54,440 bases of DNA from an uncultured Lachnospiraceae bacterium (GCA_910584725.1 CAJUBE010000031.1:1-54440); one strand, 5' to 3'. Positions 25,800 through 34,431 are shown, numbered from the stretch's first letter. Made by a program: numbers and translations. Notes: generated by a model not told the origin, from the sequence alone.

Positions 25800-28058
25800 A
25801 TGAATTTTGCTTTTATCGGGCTGCAGATTTTAGGGATATGCACCATTTTCTTTGCGCTGGTGCTGCTGCTGAAAGGGGACGGTTCCAGAGAGCAGAAGCT
25901 GATGGAGTATTTTTTGGTGGGCGCGCTTATACAGAATATCGGATATTTACTGGAAGTGACAGCTCCCACGATGGAAGCGGCGCTGGTGGCGGTGAAGATG
26001 CAGTATCTGGGATCGCTGGTGATTCCGCTTTGCTATTGCTATTTTGCCTATATCTATTGTTTCGAAGAGGCTCCCATTGGGATGCTGAAGTTTTTGGCGG
26101 TTGTTGACGCAGGGCTTTTTGCGCTAATTATGACTTTTGACCATCATCATATTTTTTACACCAATGTGGAGTGGCAGACGACGGCAAAAGGTCATTCCTA
26201 TCTGTTTTTAGAGTACGGGGCAGGGTATGTGGTGTTTATGCTTTTTGCCATATGTATTCCCTATCTGCTATCTCTGTATGTGCTATTTCGCGCCTGCATC
26301 AGAAGGGGCGAGGATGCGGTGGATCGCAAGTACAGCTTGATTCTGTTTCTCTCGATTCTGCCTGTTATTGCACTTTATGCTTATGTGATGAAACTGACGC
26401 GGGCGTATGATTTTACGCCGATGGTTCTGGGAATGGTGCTTTCTGGCGTGGTGATTCTGATATGGAGCAGGCGGGTTTATGATTTCGGCAGTCTGGCATC
26501 GGGCGCGCTTTTGAACAGTATGAGCGATGGCGTGATTGCGCTGGATGAAAAGAGGCGTATTGTCAATTATAATCCGGCGGCGGCAGAGATATTTCCCGGG
26601 CTGAACAGCCGGGCTATCGGCAGAAACATTGCGGATATATTGGAGTTTCCGGAACCGGAGCCGGGCGAAGAAATAAAGCATGATATTTTTATAGGGGACC
26701 GCTATTATCAGAGCCATGTGGAACCGGTGCCCGACCGTTTTGGCGCGATTAAGGGACATGTAGTGCTGGTTCTGGACATGACGGAAATACGAAATAACAT
26801 GGAAGAAATCAAGCGCATCAGAATACAGGCGGAGCAGGCAAACGAGGCGAAAAGCGAGTTTCTGGCCAATATGTCTCACGAGATCCGCACGCCCATGAAT
26901 GCGATTGTGGGTTTGAGCGATATTATTATGGAGGAGAGTAAGGGGCGCAAAGTGTACAGCTACGCCTGCGATATCAAGTCGGCGTCCAGAAATCTGCTGG
27001 CGCTGATCAATGATATTTTGGACTTGTCTAAAGTAGAGGCAGGGAAGATGGAGCTGGTGAATGCGGACTATCATATTAAAAATGTGGCGGACGAGGTCAT
27101 TAATATGATGGACGGCGCGGCGTCGAAGCGGGGGATTTTGCTGAAATGCGAGTACGATATGTCTATACCCTGCAAGTATTACGGTGACGAGGGCAGGATC
27201 AGGCAGATTTTGATTAATCTTCTCAACAATGGTCTGAAATTTACCAAGGAAGGGTATGTGAAACTGTCCGTCGGCGGCAGGCCGGGAGAGGACGCTGACA
27301 CGGAGCTTCTGCATATAGAGGTGCGGGATACAGGCTGCGGCATTAAGGAGGAAGACCTCGGGAAAATTTTTGAGAATTTCAGTCAGGTGGATGCAAAGCG
27401 CAACAGAAGCGTGGAGGGGACGGGACTCGGACTTTCCATTACAAGGCATCTGGTGGAACTGATGAGGGGAACAATCAGGGTAGAGAGCGTATACGGGGAT
27501 GGCACGGTCTTCATTCTGGATATTCCGCAAAGGATCGTGGATCGGAGAAGTCTGACGGAAGTGCCGAGGGAGAGCGTGCGAAAAGAGGATGAAATTCAGC
27601 CTTTTTCGGCGGAGGATTGTCGAGTGCTGGTGGTGGATGACAATCTCGTCAATCGGAAAGTGGCGAGAGGGTTCCTGCGCCCTTATGGATTTATGATTGA
27701 TGAGGCGGACAGCGGCCCGAAATCCATTGAATGTGTCAGACAGACAAAATATGATATTATTTTCATGGATCATATGATGCCGGAGATGGACGGTATAGAG
27801 GCGGTACAGATCATCCGCAGTGAATGCGGGGAGAATGGGACACAGCCGGTTATTATCGCGCTGACGGCAAATGCCATGGAGGGCGTCAGAGATATGTTTT
27901 TATCTAACGGTTTTCAGGATTTTATCACCAAGCCGTTAGACAAAAAGGCGCTCAACGAGGCGCTCAAAAAGTGGATTCCGGAGCAGAGGAGAAGAGAGCC
28001 GGACACTTGGGAGCAGAGTGTAGAGAAAATGAGAAAGGAGAAGCCGGCAGAAAAATAG
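25800..28058 (+). CDS. Hybrid sensor histidine kinase with response regulator domain
   Basis: A 752-residue protein. The N-terminal ~225 residues form seven hydrophobic segments (histidine-kinase 7TM type). A PAS-like domain follows (LLNSMSDGVIALDEKRR). The dimerisation box is NMSHEIRTPMN (His360), and the ATPase has LINLLNNGLKFT, DTGCGI and GTGLGLS boxes. The C-terminal receiver has VVDDN and the phospho-acceptor Asp657 in FMDHMMPEMDG. All catalytic positions are present. The output is not visible: no DNA-binding domain or separate regulator is adjacent, so it may relay phosphate elsewhere. Co-transcribed with the EAL gene, closed by a strong terminator. Confidence 0.92.
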   Translation: MNFAFIGLQILGICTIFFALVLLLKGDGSREQKLMEYFLVGALIQNIGYLLEVTAPTMEAALVAVKMQYLGSLVIPLCYCYFAYIYCFEEAPIGMLKFLAVVDAGLFALIMTFDHHHIFYTNVEWQTTAKGHSYLFLEYGAGYVVFMLFAICIPYLLSLYVLFRACIRRGEDAVDRKYSLILFLSILPVIALYAYVMKLTRAYDFTPMVLGMVLSGVVILIWSRRVYDFGSLASGALLNSMSDGVIALDEKRRIVNYNPAAAEIFPGLNSRAIGRNIADILEFPEPEPGEEIKHDIFIGDRYYQSHVEPVPDRFGAIKGHVVLVLDMTEIRNNMEEIKRIRIQAEQANEAKSEFLANMSHEIRTPMNAIVGLSDIIMEESKGRKVYSYACDIKSASRNLLALINDILDLSKVEAGKMELVNADYHIKNVADEVINMMDGAASKRGILLKCEYDMSIPCKYYGDEGRIRQILINLLNNGLKFTKEGYVKLSVGGRPGEDADTELLHIEVRDTGCGIKEEDLGKIFENFSQVDAKRNRSVEGTGLGLSITRHLVELMRGTIRVESVYGDGTVFILDIPQRIVDRRSLTEVPRESVRKEDEIQPFSAEDCRVLVVDDNLVNRKVARGFLRPYGFMIDEADSGPKSIECVRQTKYDIIFMDHMMPEMDGIEAVQIIRSECGENGTQPVIIALTANAMEGVRDMFLSNGFQDFITKPLDKKALNEALKKWIPEQRRREPDTWEQSVEKMRKEKPAEK

Positions 28059-28074
28059 AATCGGCGGGAGACAG

Positions 28075-28118
28075 GAGTGCATTTGAGGCAATAGTGCTAA
28101 AAATGCACTCTTTTTTTT
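28075..28118 (+). terminator. Intrinsic terminator
   Basis: GAGTGCATTT at 28075-28084 pairs perfectly with AAATGCACTC at 28101-28110 (10 bp) and is followed by eight T residues. It ends the EAL-kinase operon. Confidence 0.92.
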
Positions 28119-28130
28119 GTTTGGGGTTAC

Positions 28131-28155
28131 GCGATTAACCTATTGTGTTTATCGC
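28131..28155 (+). promoter_or_regulatory. Candidate operator for the LacI-type regulator
   Basis: GCGATTAA at 28131 and TTTATCGC ending at 28155 are inverted repeats (7 of 8 positions), centred about 69 nt before the LacI start. Spacing of the arms is longer than in classical LacI operators, so this is only a candidate for autoregulation. Confidence 0.3.
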
Positions 28156-28211
28156 ATTGCGGGATTACACTGATTCCAGAGAAAAGGGGAAGGAAGGCTA
28201 GTGGAGAAAAT

Positions 28212-29231
28212 ATGGCGGAGCGGGTAAGAATTGCGGATATTGCGGAGGAGCTGGGGCTCAGCACGGCTACAGTGTCCAATGTGATTCACGGAAAAACGAA
28301 AAAGATATCGGATGAGACGGTAAAACGGGTGCAGGCGCTCCTGGAGGAGAGACAGTATATTCCGAGTATGGCGGGGATCCTGCTTGCGAGAAACGATTCC
28401 CGCATCATCGGCGTGGTAGTGAACAACCATGAGAAGTATGAGGGGAAGGTGCTGGAGGATGGTTTTGTGTCCGCTTCCATGAATGCTTTGCTGTTTGAGT
28501 TGGAGAGGGCGGGGTACTTTATGATGATTAAGGCCACGCAGGATTGGAGTGAGGTGGAGCGGTTTGCCTCCATGTGGAATATGGACGGAATGGTGCTGAT
28601 GGGATTTTGCGACAGCGATTATGAAAAACTTCGTGCAAAGATGCGTATTCCTTTTGTGGTCTATGACGGCTATTTTGAGAGCAACAAGGGCATCTGTAAT
28701 TTGACAATCGACAATTTTGACGGCGGCCATCAGGTGGGAACGTACCTGAAAGAGATGGGGCACAGACGGGCGCTTCTTCTCTCGGATAACGATATATGTG
28801 TGGACGCGGAGCGGATGGCAGGCTTTCGTGCAGGTTTTTCAGGAGGGGAGACGATATTTCTGGAAATGCCTATGAACAGGGAGGGACGCGCTGATTTTTA
28901 CCGGGCGCATTTTGAGGAAATAAGGACGTGCACGGCGGCATTTGTCGTTTCAGATGTATATGCGGCGGAATTTATGCATTTTCTATTGGAGAGGGGGATT
29001 TCTGTACCGGGAGAAATGTCGGTGGTGGGATTTGACGATAACGCTCTGTGCAAAAGCTGTTTTCCACGGCTCACTACGGTAGGGCAAGATGCGGGGGAGC
29101 GTGCCCGTATGGCGGTGCGCGCGTTAAAGAGATTGTGGGACGGAGACGGAGAGCAGGTGGAGGAAGTGCTTCCGGTGAAGCTGATCGTCCGGGACAGCGT
29201 TCAAAAAATTTCCGATACAGCATTTTCATAA
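28212..29231 (+). CDS. LacI family transcriptional regulator
   Basis: A 339-residue regulator. The helix-turn-helix and hinge are at residues 4-55: RIADIAEELGLSTATVSNVI, then SDETVKRVQALLEE. The periplasmic-binding-like effector domain follows, with DGMVLMGF, LTIDNFDGGHQVG and the terminal SVVGFDDN. The start at 28212 is set by the HTH position and AAGGAAGG upstream; the open frame extends further but adds no family sequence. The effector, probably a sugar, is unknown, and no sugar-use gene is adjacent; a MATE transporter follows 62 nt downstream. Confidence 0.9.
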   Translation: MAERVRIADIAEELGLSTATVSNVIHGKTKKISDETVKRVQALLEERQYIPSMAGILLARNDSRIIGVVVNNHEKYEGKVLEDGFVSASMNALLFELERAGYFMMIKATQDWSEVERFASMWNMDGMVLMGFCDSDYEKLRAKMRIPFVVYDGYFESNKGICNLTIDNFDGGHQVGTYLKEMGHRRALLLSDNDICVDAERMAGFRAGFSGGETIFLEMPMNREGRADFYRAHFEEIRTCTAAFVVSDVYAAEFMHFLLERGISVPGEMSVVGFDDNALCKSCFPRLTTVGQDAGERARMAVRALKRLWDGDGEQVEEVLPVKLIVRDSVQKISDTAFS

Positions 29232-29293
29232 AACGAAATTGTGGTGAACTAGATGAAAAACTATGCCATAAAGGCAGAGATGAGGAGATAACG

Positions 29294-30652
29294 ATGGAGA
29301 AGATAAAGAGAAAAGATGAGTTCCGTGCCGATTTAATCAGTATTGCGCTGCCGGTTACCCTGCAGTCCCTGCTGCAGTCTTCCTTCAGCATGGTGGATCA
29401 GATCATGATCGGGCAGCTCGGAAGTGAGAGTATTGCAGGAATCGGGCTTGGCGGCAAATTTGCCTCCATCTATACGGTGGTGCTGGGAGCCGTAGCGGCG
29501 GCGGCAGGCATTATGGCGGCGCAGTATGTGGGAGCGAAGGATGAGAAGGGTGTGGGGAGAAGCTTTTATCTGAACCTGCTGGTGGCTCTTTTGCTTGCGT
29601 GCGGCTTTCTGGCGGTTTGCGCGCTCTTTCCGAAGGGAGTCATGTCCTTGTACACCCAGGATGAGACGGTAAGGGTGCAGGCAGCCGCATATCTGCGAAT
29701 CTATGCATTTTTGTTTCCTGTCATGGCAATATCTACCATTATGACAGTGTTTTTGCGATGTGTCGGGAAAGCGGCATTTCCTCTTGTGGCGAGCTTTCTT
29801 TCCGTGCTTTTGAATACCGGGCTGAATTATGTGCTGATTTTCGGCAGAGGCGGCTTCCAGGCAATGGGCGTGCGGGGAGCGGCTGTGGCAAGCGTGATTG
29901 CGCAGGCAGCGGCATTTGGCGTGACGGCGGTCTATTTTTGCAGGGATGCGGTCTTCCGCTCCTATTTTGAAAGAGGAAGGGTGGGCGCATTACTTCGGCT
30001 GACGAGGGAAACGCGGATACAGTATCTGGGGATTCTGGCGCCCATTCTGGTCTGTGAGTTCATGTGGAGTCTGGGTGAGAATATGTACGCGGTGATTTAT
30101 GGGCGAATGGGAACTGCGCCCTGCGCGGCGATGACCATGACGGGACCGGTACAGGGGGTGATGATCGGGCTTTTGAGCGGCATTGCACAGGCGGCGGGCA
30201 TTATGATTGGCAGGCATCTGGGAAAAGAAGAGTACGAGACTGCCTACAGAGATTCCGGGAAATTGATGGGATGCGGGCTTGTGGGTTCTGTGCTATTGTC
30301 TTTCCTGCTTGTCTGTCTGGGCGGTGCCTATGTATCGGTGTACAATGTGGAGCCGCAGGTGCAAAAAATGACTTACTCAATTTTAGTGGCTTTTGCTGTA
30401 ATCTCTCCCATAAAGGTACAGAATATGATCCTTGGCGGCGGCATAATTCGAAGCGGCGGTATGACGCGCTATGTGATGTGGATTGATATGATCGGCACAT
30501 GGGTGTTCGGCGTACCGCTTGGCTTTTTGGCGGCTTTTGTGTGGAAGCTGCCGATTCATCAGGTGTATTTTGTCCTCTCGCTGGAGGAGGTCGTCAGATT
30601 TTTAATTTCCCTGGCTGTTTTTCGGAAAAAGAGCTGGATGCGCCGGCTGTAG
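29294..30652 (+). CDS. MATE family efflux transporter
   Basis: A 452-residue membrane protein with about twelve hydrophobic segments and two internally similar halves. The opening DLISIALPVTLQSLLQ and MVDQIMIGQLG is the MATE signature. These proteins export drugs or metabolites by Na+ or H+ antiport. The ATG 29294 is preferred because TGAGGAGA lies about 8 nt upstream; the open frame extends back into the LacI gene with no matching sequence. It may be controlled by the upstream LacI regulator, but that is only positional. Confidence 0.9.
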   Translation: MEKIKRKDEFRADLISIALPVTLQSLLQSSFSMVDQIMIGQLGSESIAGIGLGGKFASIYTVVLGAVAAAAGIMAAQYVGAKDEKGVGRSFYLNLLVALLLACGFLAVCALFPKGVMSLYTQDETVRVQAAAYLRIYAFLFPVMAISTIMTVFLRCVGKAAFPLVASFLSVLLNTGLNYVLIFGRGGFQAMGVRGAAVASVIAQAAAFGVTAVYFCRDAVFRSYFERGRVGALLRLTRETRIQYLGILAPILVCEFMWSLGENMYAVIYGRMGTAPCAAMTMTGPVQGVMIGLLSGIAQAAGIMIGRHLGKEEYETAYRDSGKLMGCGLVGSVLLSFLLVCLGGAYVSVYNVEPQVQKMTYSILVAFAVISPIKVQNMILGGGIIRSGGMTRYVMWIDMIGTWVFGVPLGFLAAFVWKLPIHQVYFVLSLEEVVRFLISLAVFRKKSWMRRL

Positions 30653-30782
30653 TTTCTAAACATTTAGGCCCATCTGTCCGATATATATGATAACAGCATA
30701 CCGGCCGGATAAGACAGGCGGGGCTGTAGTGAATTGCGGCAAAAGGATTTGCCGTACAGGCAGCATCATGGAGGATAGGGAT

Positions 30783-31664
30783 ATGGGCATAAAAATAGGG
30801 ACGAATCCGAGCGCGTCCGGATCCGCGGCGGCTGATCCGTATAAGCAGCGGACAGCGCAGGATATCAAAAACGAGTGTGCCGGTATTGCGGCAAAGCGGA
30901 CGGCGAATGCGATCAGGATTCAAAAACAGAAAGCGAGTCAAAAGAAGAAAAAGCTCAATTATAATTATAAAAAAATATCGAGACAGATTACCATGAACAA
31001 TACCTCAACGGGCGCGCGAAGGGTAATCACGAAGGCCCGCGAAGAGGTGGTTTCCCTTCTCAGAAAGCAGATGAGCGGAAAGTATGACGAGACGGATCTG
31101 CGTCATGCGATCATTCATGCCAGAAAGATGGAGCGCATCGCCCGCAGGAAGAAAAAGCATCTGGAGGAAGAGGAGAAGGCGAAAGCTACGGGTAAGGGCC
31201 TTGTAGAGCAGGGGGCGGCCTCGGACGAAGACGAGCAGATGAAGAAGCTCGAAGAGTCCATGGAGAATCTGAAAGATGACGAGCTGGAGCGGATGCAGGA
31301 GCTTATGGAGGAGTACGAGCAGCTCATGCAGGAGCTGGAAGAGACTTGCGGTGTCAATGATGTCATGAAAGAATACATGGGCGCTTCGGAACAGGAGATG
31401 TCGCCCGAGGATGTCGAGAAGCTGCGGAAGAAGCACCGCGCCGATGAGATGAAGGATATCGTGGAGGCGGATATGAAATATCTGAAGGCGATGTTCAACA
31501 AGCTGGCACGGGAGAAGCAGGCGGTGGGCCAGCAGGTGTTTCAGCAGGAAACGAACCCGGCGGTATCGTTGCAGCTTCAGGGCGTGGATATTCCGGTGTC
31601 CCCGGATGCAGGACAGTCGGGGGCCGAGCTGGTGGAAGGCGCTAATGTGGACGCAACGGCGTAA
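30783..31664 (+). CDS. Hypothetical highly charged coiled-coil protein
   Basis: A 293-residue protein starting at ATG 30783, chosen for the GGAGG at 30770-30774. It opens with a small-residue, Ala/Ser-rich segment, then a Lys/Arg-rich part (KASQKKKKLNYNYKK). A long Glu/Lys coiled coil follows (about 130-230, e.g. MKKLEESMENLKDDELERM), and the tail is less charged. No catalytic motif, signal peptide or membrane segment is visible. Similar Lachnospiraceae proteins of unknown role exist near motility or surface genes, but I cannot name the family. It is about 130 nt after the MATE gene. Confidence 0.65.
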   Translation: MGIKIGTNPSASGSAAADPYKQRTAQDIKNECAGIAAKRTANAIRIQKQKASQKKKKLNYNYKKISRQITMNNTSTGARRVITKAREEVVSLLRKQMSGKYDETDLRHAIIHARKMERIARRKKKHLEEEEKAKATGKGLVEQGAASDEDEQMKKLEESMENLKDDELERMQELMEEYEQLMQELEETCGVNDVMKEYMGASEQEMSPEDVEKLRKKHRADEMKDIVEADMKYLKAMFNKLAREKQAVGQQVFQQETNPAVSLQLQGVDIPVSPDAGQSGAELVEGANVDATA

Positions 31665-31750
31665 AGAAAGATTGAGGCAGGAAGAGTCTTTGCTACAGGA
31701 AATAGTGGAGGCTCTTTACTTATGGACAGATGTTGGTAAGGGTGAAAGAA

Positions 31751-32566
31751 ATGACGGCTTCGCAGAAAAGCGGAAGAAAATATGGACTCACAAGTGCGGC
31801 GCTGAAAAACACGGCCTATATCACTATGTTGATTGATCACTTTTTTGCCGTTCTCTTTCTCAATTATATGAGGCTGCATCCTGTGGATGGCAGATGGGAT
31901 CCGCAGCTCGAACGGATTTACCGTGCGGGTAGGGCTGTGGGACGGATTTCCTTCGTACTGTTTACCTTTTTGATTGTGGAGGGCTTTTTTTATACGAGGA
32001 GCAGGGTGTGGTTTCTGATGCGGCTCTTTTTGTTTGCACTGCTTTCGGAAATACCTTTTGATCTGGCCTTTTCGGGTGAGACGTTTGACTGGAGTGGGCA
32101 GAATGTATATTGGACGCTGTTTCTGGGCATACTGGTGTTGACACTGTGGGATTATCTCTCCTATTATGGGAATGTTTTGGCGAGGGCGGGGCAGGCCGCA
32201 GTATTGGCGACGGGCTGTATGGCCGCGTTCTTTTGTGCTACGGATTATCGGTTTATGGGGATTCTCCTGATTTTTTCCATGTATCGGACGAGGGAAAAGG
32301 ACGGGGGCGTCCGATTTATGGCGGCGGGGCTGATTATGCAGCTTGGTACATGGGGAGCCAACCTGATCCGTTATGCGGGGGTCTATTCGGCGGATTATCT
32401 GTTCCGTTTTTCCTTGCGGGAGATGTACGGCCTGTTGGCCTTTGTGTTGATCCTTTTGCATAACGGGGAAAAAGGCCGGCAGTTTCCAAAACCTTTCTAT
32501 TATGTGTTTTATCCGGTACACCTGTTAATCCTGTATGGAATCGCACGAGTGACGGAAGTTATGTAA
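31751..32566 (+). CDS. TraX-like polytopic membrane protein
   Basis: About 271 residues with seven or eight hydrophobic segments. The opening LKNTAYITMLIDHF and the closing YYVFYPVHLLILYG match the TraX family, named for the acetylase of F-pilin. In Firmicutes it is a chromosomal membrane protein that probably acylates some surface component, because no pilin or conjugation genes are here. ATG 31751 has AAGGGTG about 7 nt upstream. ATG 31730 is in frame, but the nearest GGAGG is 18 nt away, so I prefer 31751. Confidence 0.82.
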   Translation: MTASQKSGRKYGLTSAALKNTAYITMLIDHFFAVLFLNYMRLHPVDGRWDPQLERIYRAGRAVGRISFVLFTFLIVEGFFYTRSRVWFLMRLFLFALLSEIPFDLAFSGETFDWSGQNVYWTLFLGILVLTLWDYLSYYGNVLARAGQAAVLATGCMAAFFCATDYRFMGILLIFSMYRTREKDGGVRFMAAGLIMQLGTWGANLIRYAGVYSADYLFRFSLREMYGLLAFVLILLHNGEKGRQFPKPFYYVFYPVHLLILYGIARVTEVM

Positions 32567-32579
32567 TTTAAAAAGAGAG

Positions 32580-32670
32580 GCGACAATCGAGTAGGGAAGA
32601 GCTATCTTCCCCTACTCGTCGCGCGGCCCGCATGCTGTGAAACAGCAAACTTCCATATGCGGGCCTGCGC
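32580..32670. repeat. Tandem nested hairpins
   Basis: An outer GCGAC/GTCGC pair (32580-32584, 32618-32622) encloses GAGTAGGGAAGA (32589-32600) and its near-perfect complement at 32605-32617. Directly after it, GGCCCGCAT (32625-32633) pairs with ATGCGGGCC (32657-32665) around an inner hairpin GCTGT-GAA-ACAGC at 32634-32646. The outer-stem plus follow-on hairpin layout recalls the elements in the ribosomal operon. It lies between convergent genes and has no T-run on the plus strand. Confidence 0.65.
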
Positions 32671-32679
32671 ATAAAAAAT

Positions 32680-32704
32680 CCCGGGAGAGATATTCTGTCC
32701 CGGG
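32680..32704 (-). terminator. Intrinsic terminator of the methyltransferase gene
   Basis: Read on the minus strand, CCCGGGA and TCCCGGG form a 7-bp GC stem around an 11-nt loop and are followed by TTTTTT. It lies 15 nt beyond the minus-strand stop codon. Confidence 0.8.
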
Positions 32705-32718
32705 GTACGAAAAATAAT

Positions 32719-33594
32719 TTATGTAAACCACCTGCCAGAAGCGCCGCAGGGAAGCACGAGACCGTTTGCCGAGACGGGCAGGCCGATCTCCGAGGATTCC
32801 ACCCGGCCGCCGAATCGCGGAACGAGGGCGGTGTGCATCATGTAGGTGAGTACCGCGGGCTGCAGGCCGGTAGTGTAGGAGTTGACGAGGAAAAACAGGG
32901 CATCCTCAGACAACAGCTTTGCGGCCAGTCCGATCAGGGGAAACACGTTGTCCTCAATCTTCCAGATTTCGCCTTTAGGGCCGCGCCCGTAGGAGGGCGG
33001 ATCCATGATGATGCCGTCGTAGGTACTCCCACGGCGGATTTCCCGTTCCACGAACTTCACACAGTCGTCCACCAGCCAGCGGATGGGCGCATCGGAAAGT
33101 CCCGAAGCGGCGGCGTTTTCTTTCGCCCAGGTGACCATACCCTTGGAGGCGTCCACATGAGTGACGGCCGCGCCGGCTGCCGCGGCGGCCAGAGTGGCGC
33201 CGCCGGTGTAGGCGAAAAGGTTCAGTACTTTGAGCGGTCGGCCAGGCTCCTGCGCTTTTGCCTTCTTTATTATAGAAGAAAACCAATCCCAGTTAACCGC
33301 CTGTTCGGGGAAAAGTCCCGTATGTTTGAAGCTGAACGGCTTCAGGCGGAAGGTCAGTTCGCGGTAGCGGATGCTCCATTCCTGCGGCAGATCAAAAAAC
33401 TCCCACTCCCCGCCGCCCTTGGCGCTGCGGTGGTAATGCCCGTTCTTCTTTTTCCAGCCCGTCTCCGTCTTCGGCGTATCCCAGATCACCTGCGGGTCAG
33501 GGCGCACGAGGATATATTTTCCCCAGCGTTCCAGCTTTTCACCCTTTGAACAGTCTATCACTTCATAGTCTTTCCATTGATCCGCAATCCACAT
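32719..33594 (-). CDS. Class I SAM-dependent methyltransferase (RlmI/YccW-like)
   Basis: A 291-residue protein on the minus strand. The SAM-binding motif is VLNLFAYTGGATLAAA at about residues 123-138, followed by the acidic strand THVDAS. The catalytic-type motif is IMDPPSYGRGPKGE at about 197-210, an arrangement of rRNA methyltransferases of the RlmI/RlmL group. A PUA domain is not obvious, so it is shorter than true RlmI. Likely substrate is rRNA, but this is inferred. The ribosome-binding site AAGGAGAAA lies just upstream on the minus strand. It is divergent from the ribosomal operon. Confidence 0.82.
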   Translation of the reverse strand: MWIADQWKDYEVIDCSKGEKLERWGKYILVRPDPQVIWDTPKTETGWKKKNGHYHRSAKGGGEWEFFDLPQEWSIRYRELTFRLKPFSFKHTGLFPEQAVNWDWFSSIIKKAKAQEPGRPLKVLNLFAYTGGATLAAAAAGAAVTHVDASKGMVTWAKENAAASGLSDAPIRWLVDDCVKFVEREIRRGSTYDGIIMDPPSYGRGPKGEIWKIEDNVFPLIGLAAKLLSEDALFFLVNSYTTGLQPAVLTYMMHTALVPRFGGRVESSEIGLPVSANGLVLPCGASGRWFT

Positions 33595-33643
33595 GATTGT
33601 TTTTTCTCCTTGTGATATTTTATGCTAACATGATATAATGTCA

Positions 33644-33711
33644 GAGCAGATTTTGCAAGATATGCCTGCACGTTTGCGCAGGGCGAAAGGTATATCTTGC
33701 AAAATCTGCTC
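33644..33711. repeat. 24-bp inverted repeat
   Basis: The arm at 33644-33667 (GAGCAGATTTTGCAAG, then ATATGCCT) and the arm at 33688-33711 are reverse complements at 23 of 24 positions. The loop contains CCTGC/GCAGG, which can pair further. No T-run follows on either strand. It stands between the divergent methyltransferase and the rpsJ promoter. It may be a repeat element or a protein-binding palindrome; nothing shows which. Confidence 0.8.
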
Positions 33712-33771
33712 CACCACCCATTGATTTCGCATTGTACATAAAAAAAAACAATCTCGATTCCTACTTTTTTC

Positions 33772-33800
33772 TTGCATTTCCCGAAAACATCCTATATACT
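33772..33800 (+). promoter_or_regulatory. Promoter of the S10-spc operon
   Basis: TTGCAT at 33772-33777 and TATACT at 33795-33800 are separated by 17 nt, a near-consensus vegetative promoter. It is preceded by an A/T-rich stretch that could act as an UP element. Transcripts would carry a leader of about 235 nt before rpsJ. Confidence 0.85.
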
Positions 33801-34043
33801 AGTCAGTGCTGTGACATGATAGCTATGAAGCGTGAGGTTGCTGCCCACGTGGCAGGTTTTCCGTGGAGCGAATGTCAAGTTAGGAAACTGACGACAAGTC
33901 ACTGTACAGACAGAATGTCCGGTTAGCCGGAAACGACGTGTAGTAGTTCGGTATGAAAATATTTAGGACACACACGGGAGAGTGTACAGTCACCGCTTGT
34001 CGTACTTAAGCTTTAAAAGTGCGAAAAGGAGGCGACTTTTTTT
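33801..34043 (+). promoter_or_regulatory. Structured leader of the ribosomal operon
   Basis: The leader holds a long-range pairing: CGACAAG (33892-33898) with CTTGTCG (33996-34002), and ACTGTACA (33901-33908) with TGTACAGT (33983-33990), separated by an internal loop. Inside it is a TCCGG-TTAG-CCGGA hairpin, and upstream is TGCC-CACGT-GGCA. Just before rpsJ, AAAAGT (34015-34020) pairs with ACTTTT (34035-34040), placing the ribosome-binding site AAGGAGG in the loop. S10 operons are often controlled through such leaders by a ribosomal protein (L4 in E. coli). Autoregulation here is an inference. Confidence 0.6.
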
Positions 34044-34361
34044 ATGGCAAGTCAAGTAATGAGAATCACCCTAAAAGCCTATGACCATCAGTTGGTTGAT
34101 GCATCGGCGAAGAAAATCATCGAAACTGTTAAGAAAAACGGATCTCAGGTGAGCGGCCCCGTGCCCCTTCCTACGAAAAAGGAAGTCATCACCATCCTGC
34201 GTGCGGTTCATAAGTACAAGGATTCCAGAGAACAGTTTGAGCAGAGAACCCACAAGAGGCTCATTGATATCATCACCCCCACCCCCAAGACGGTGGATGC
34301 GCTCCAGAGACTGGAGATGCCTGCGGGTGTGTATATCGACATCAAGATGAAGAACAAGTAA
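34044..34361 (+). CDS. rpsJ: 30S ribosomal protein S10
   Basis: A 105-residue S10, full length (MRITLKAYDHQLVDASAKKI; the C-terminus ends DIKMKNK). It is a head protein of the small subunit and also NusB's partner in antitermination. It is the first gene of the S10 operon, with the AAGGAGG site 11 nt upstream inside a short stem-loop. A 134-nt gap with two hairpins separates it from rplC. Confidence 0.97.
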   Translation: MASQVMRITLKAYDHQLVDASAKKIIETVKKNGSQVSGPVPLPTKKEVITILRAVHKYKDSREQFEQRTHKRLIDIITPTPKTVDALQRLEMPAGVYIDIKMKNK

Positions 34362-34381
34362 GACCCCTACTAGGATGACCC

Positions 34382-34431
34382 GACGCAAATTTCTGCGAAA
34401 TTAGCGTCTGAAGAACCGCAAGCGGTTCTTC
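34382..34431. repeat. Two intergenic hairpins between rpsJ and rplC
   Basis: GACGCAAATTTC (34382-34393) pairs with GAAATTAGCGTC (34397-34408) at 11 of 12 positions. GAAGAACCGC (34410-34419) pairs perfectly with GCGGTTCTTC (34422-34431). The second hairpin is nearly the same as the one before rplB (36263-36282), so it belongs to the dispersed hairpin set of this operon. No T-run follows, so neither looks like a terminator. Confidence 0.75.

Noticed and set aside
26283..27773. Minus-strand open frame of 496 codons
   Set aside because: It is opposite the hybrid kinase, whose motifs are all intact; the antisense product has shadow-like composition.
31577..32521. Minus-strand open frame of 314 codons
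   Set aside because: It overlaps the TraX-like and coiled-coil genes on the other strand and has no family features or ribosome-binding site.
33732..33926. 64-codon open frame before rpsJ
   Set aside because: It runs through the promoter and leader, has no ribosome-binding site and no recognisable sequence.
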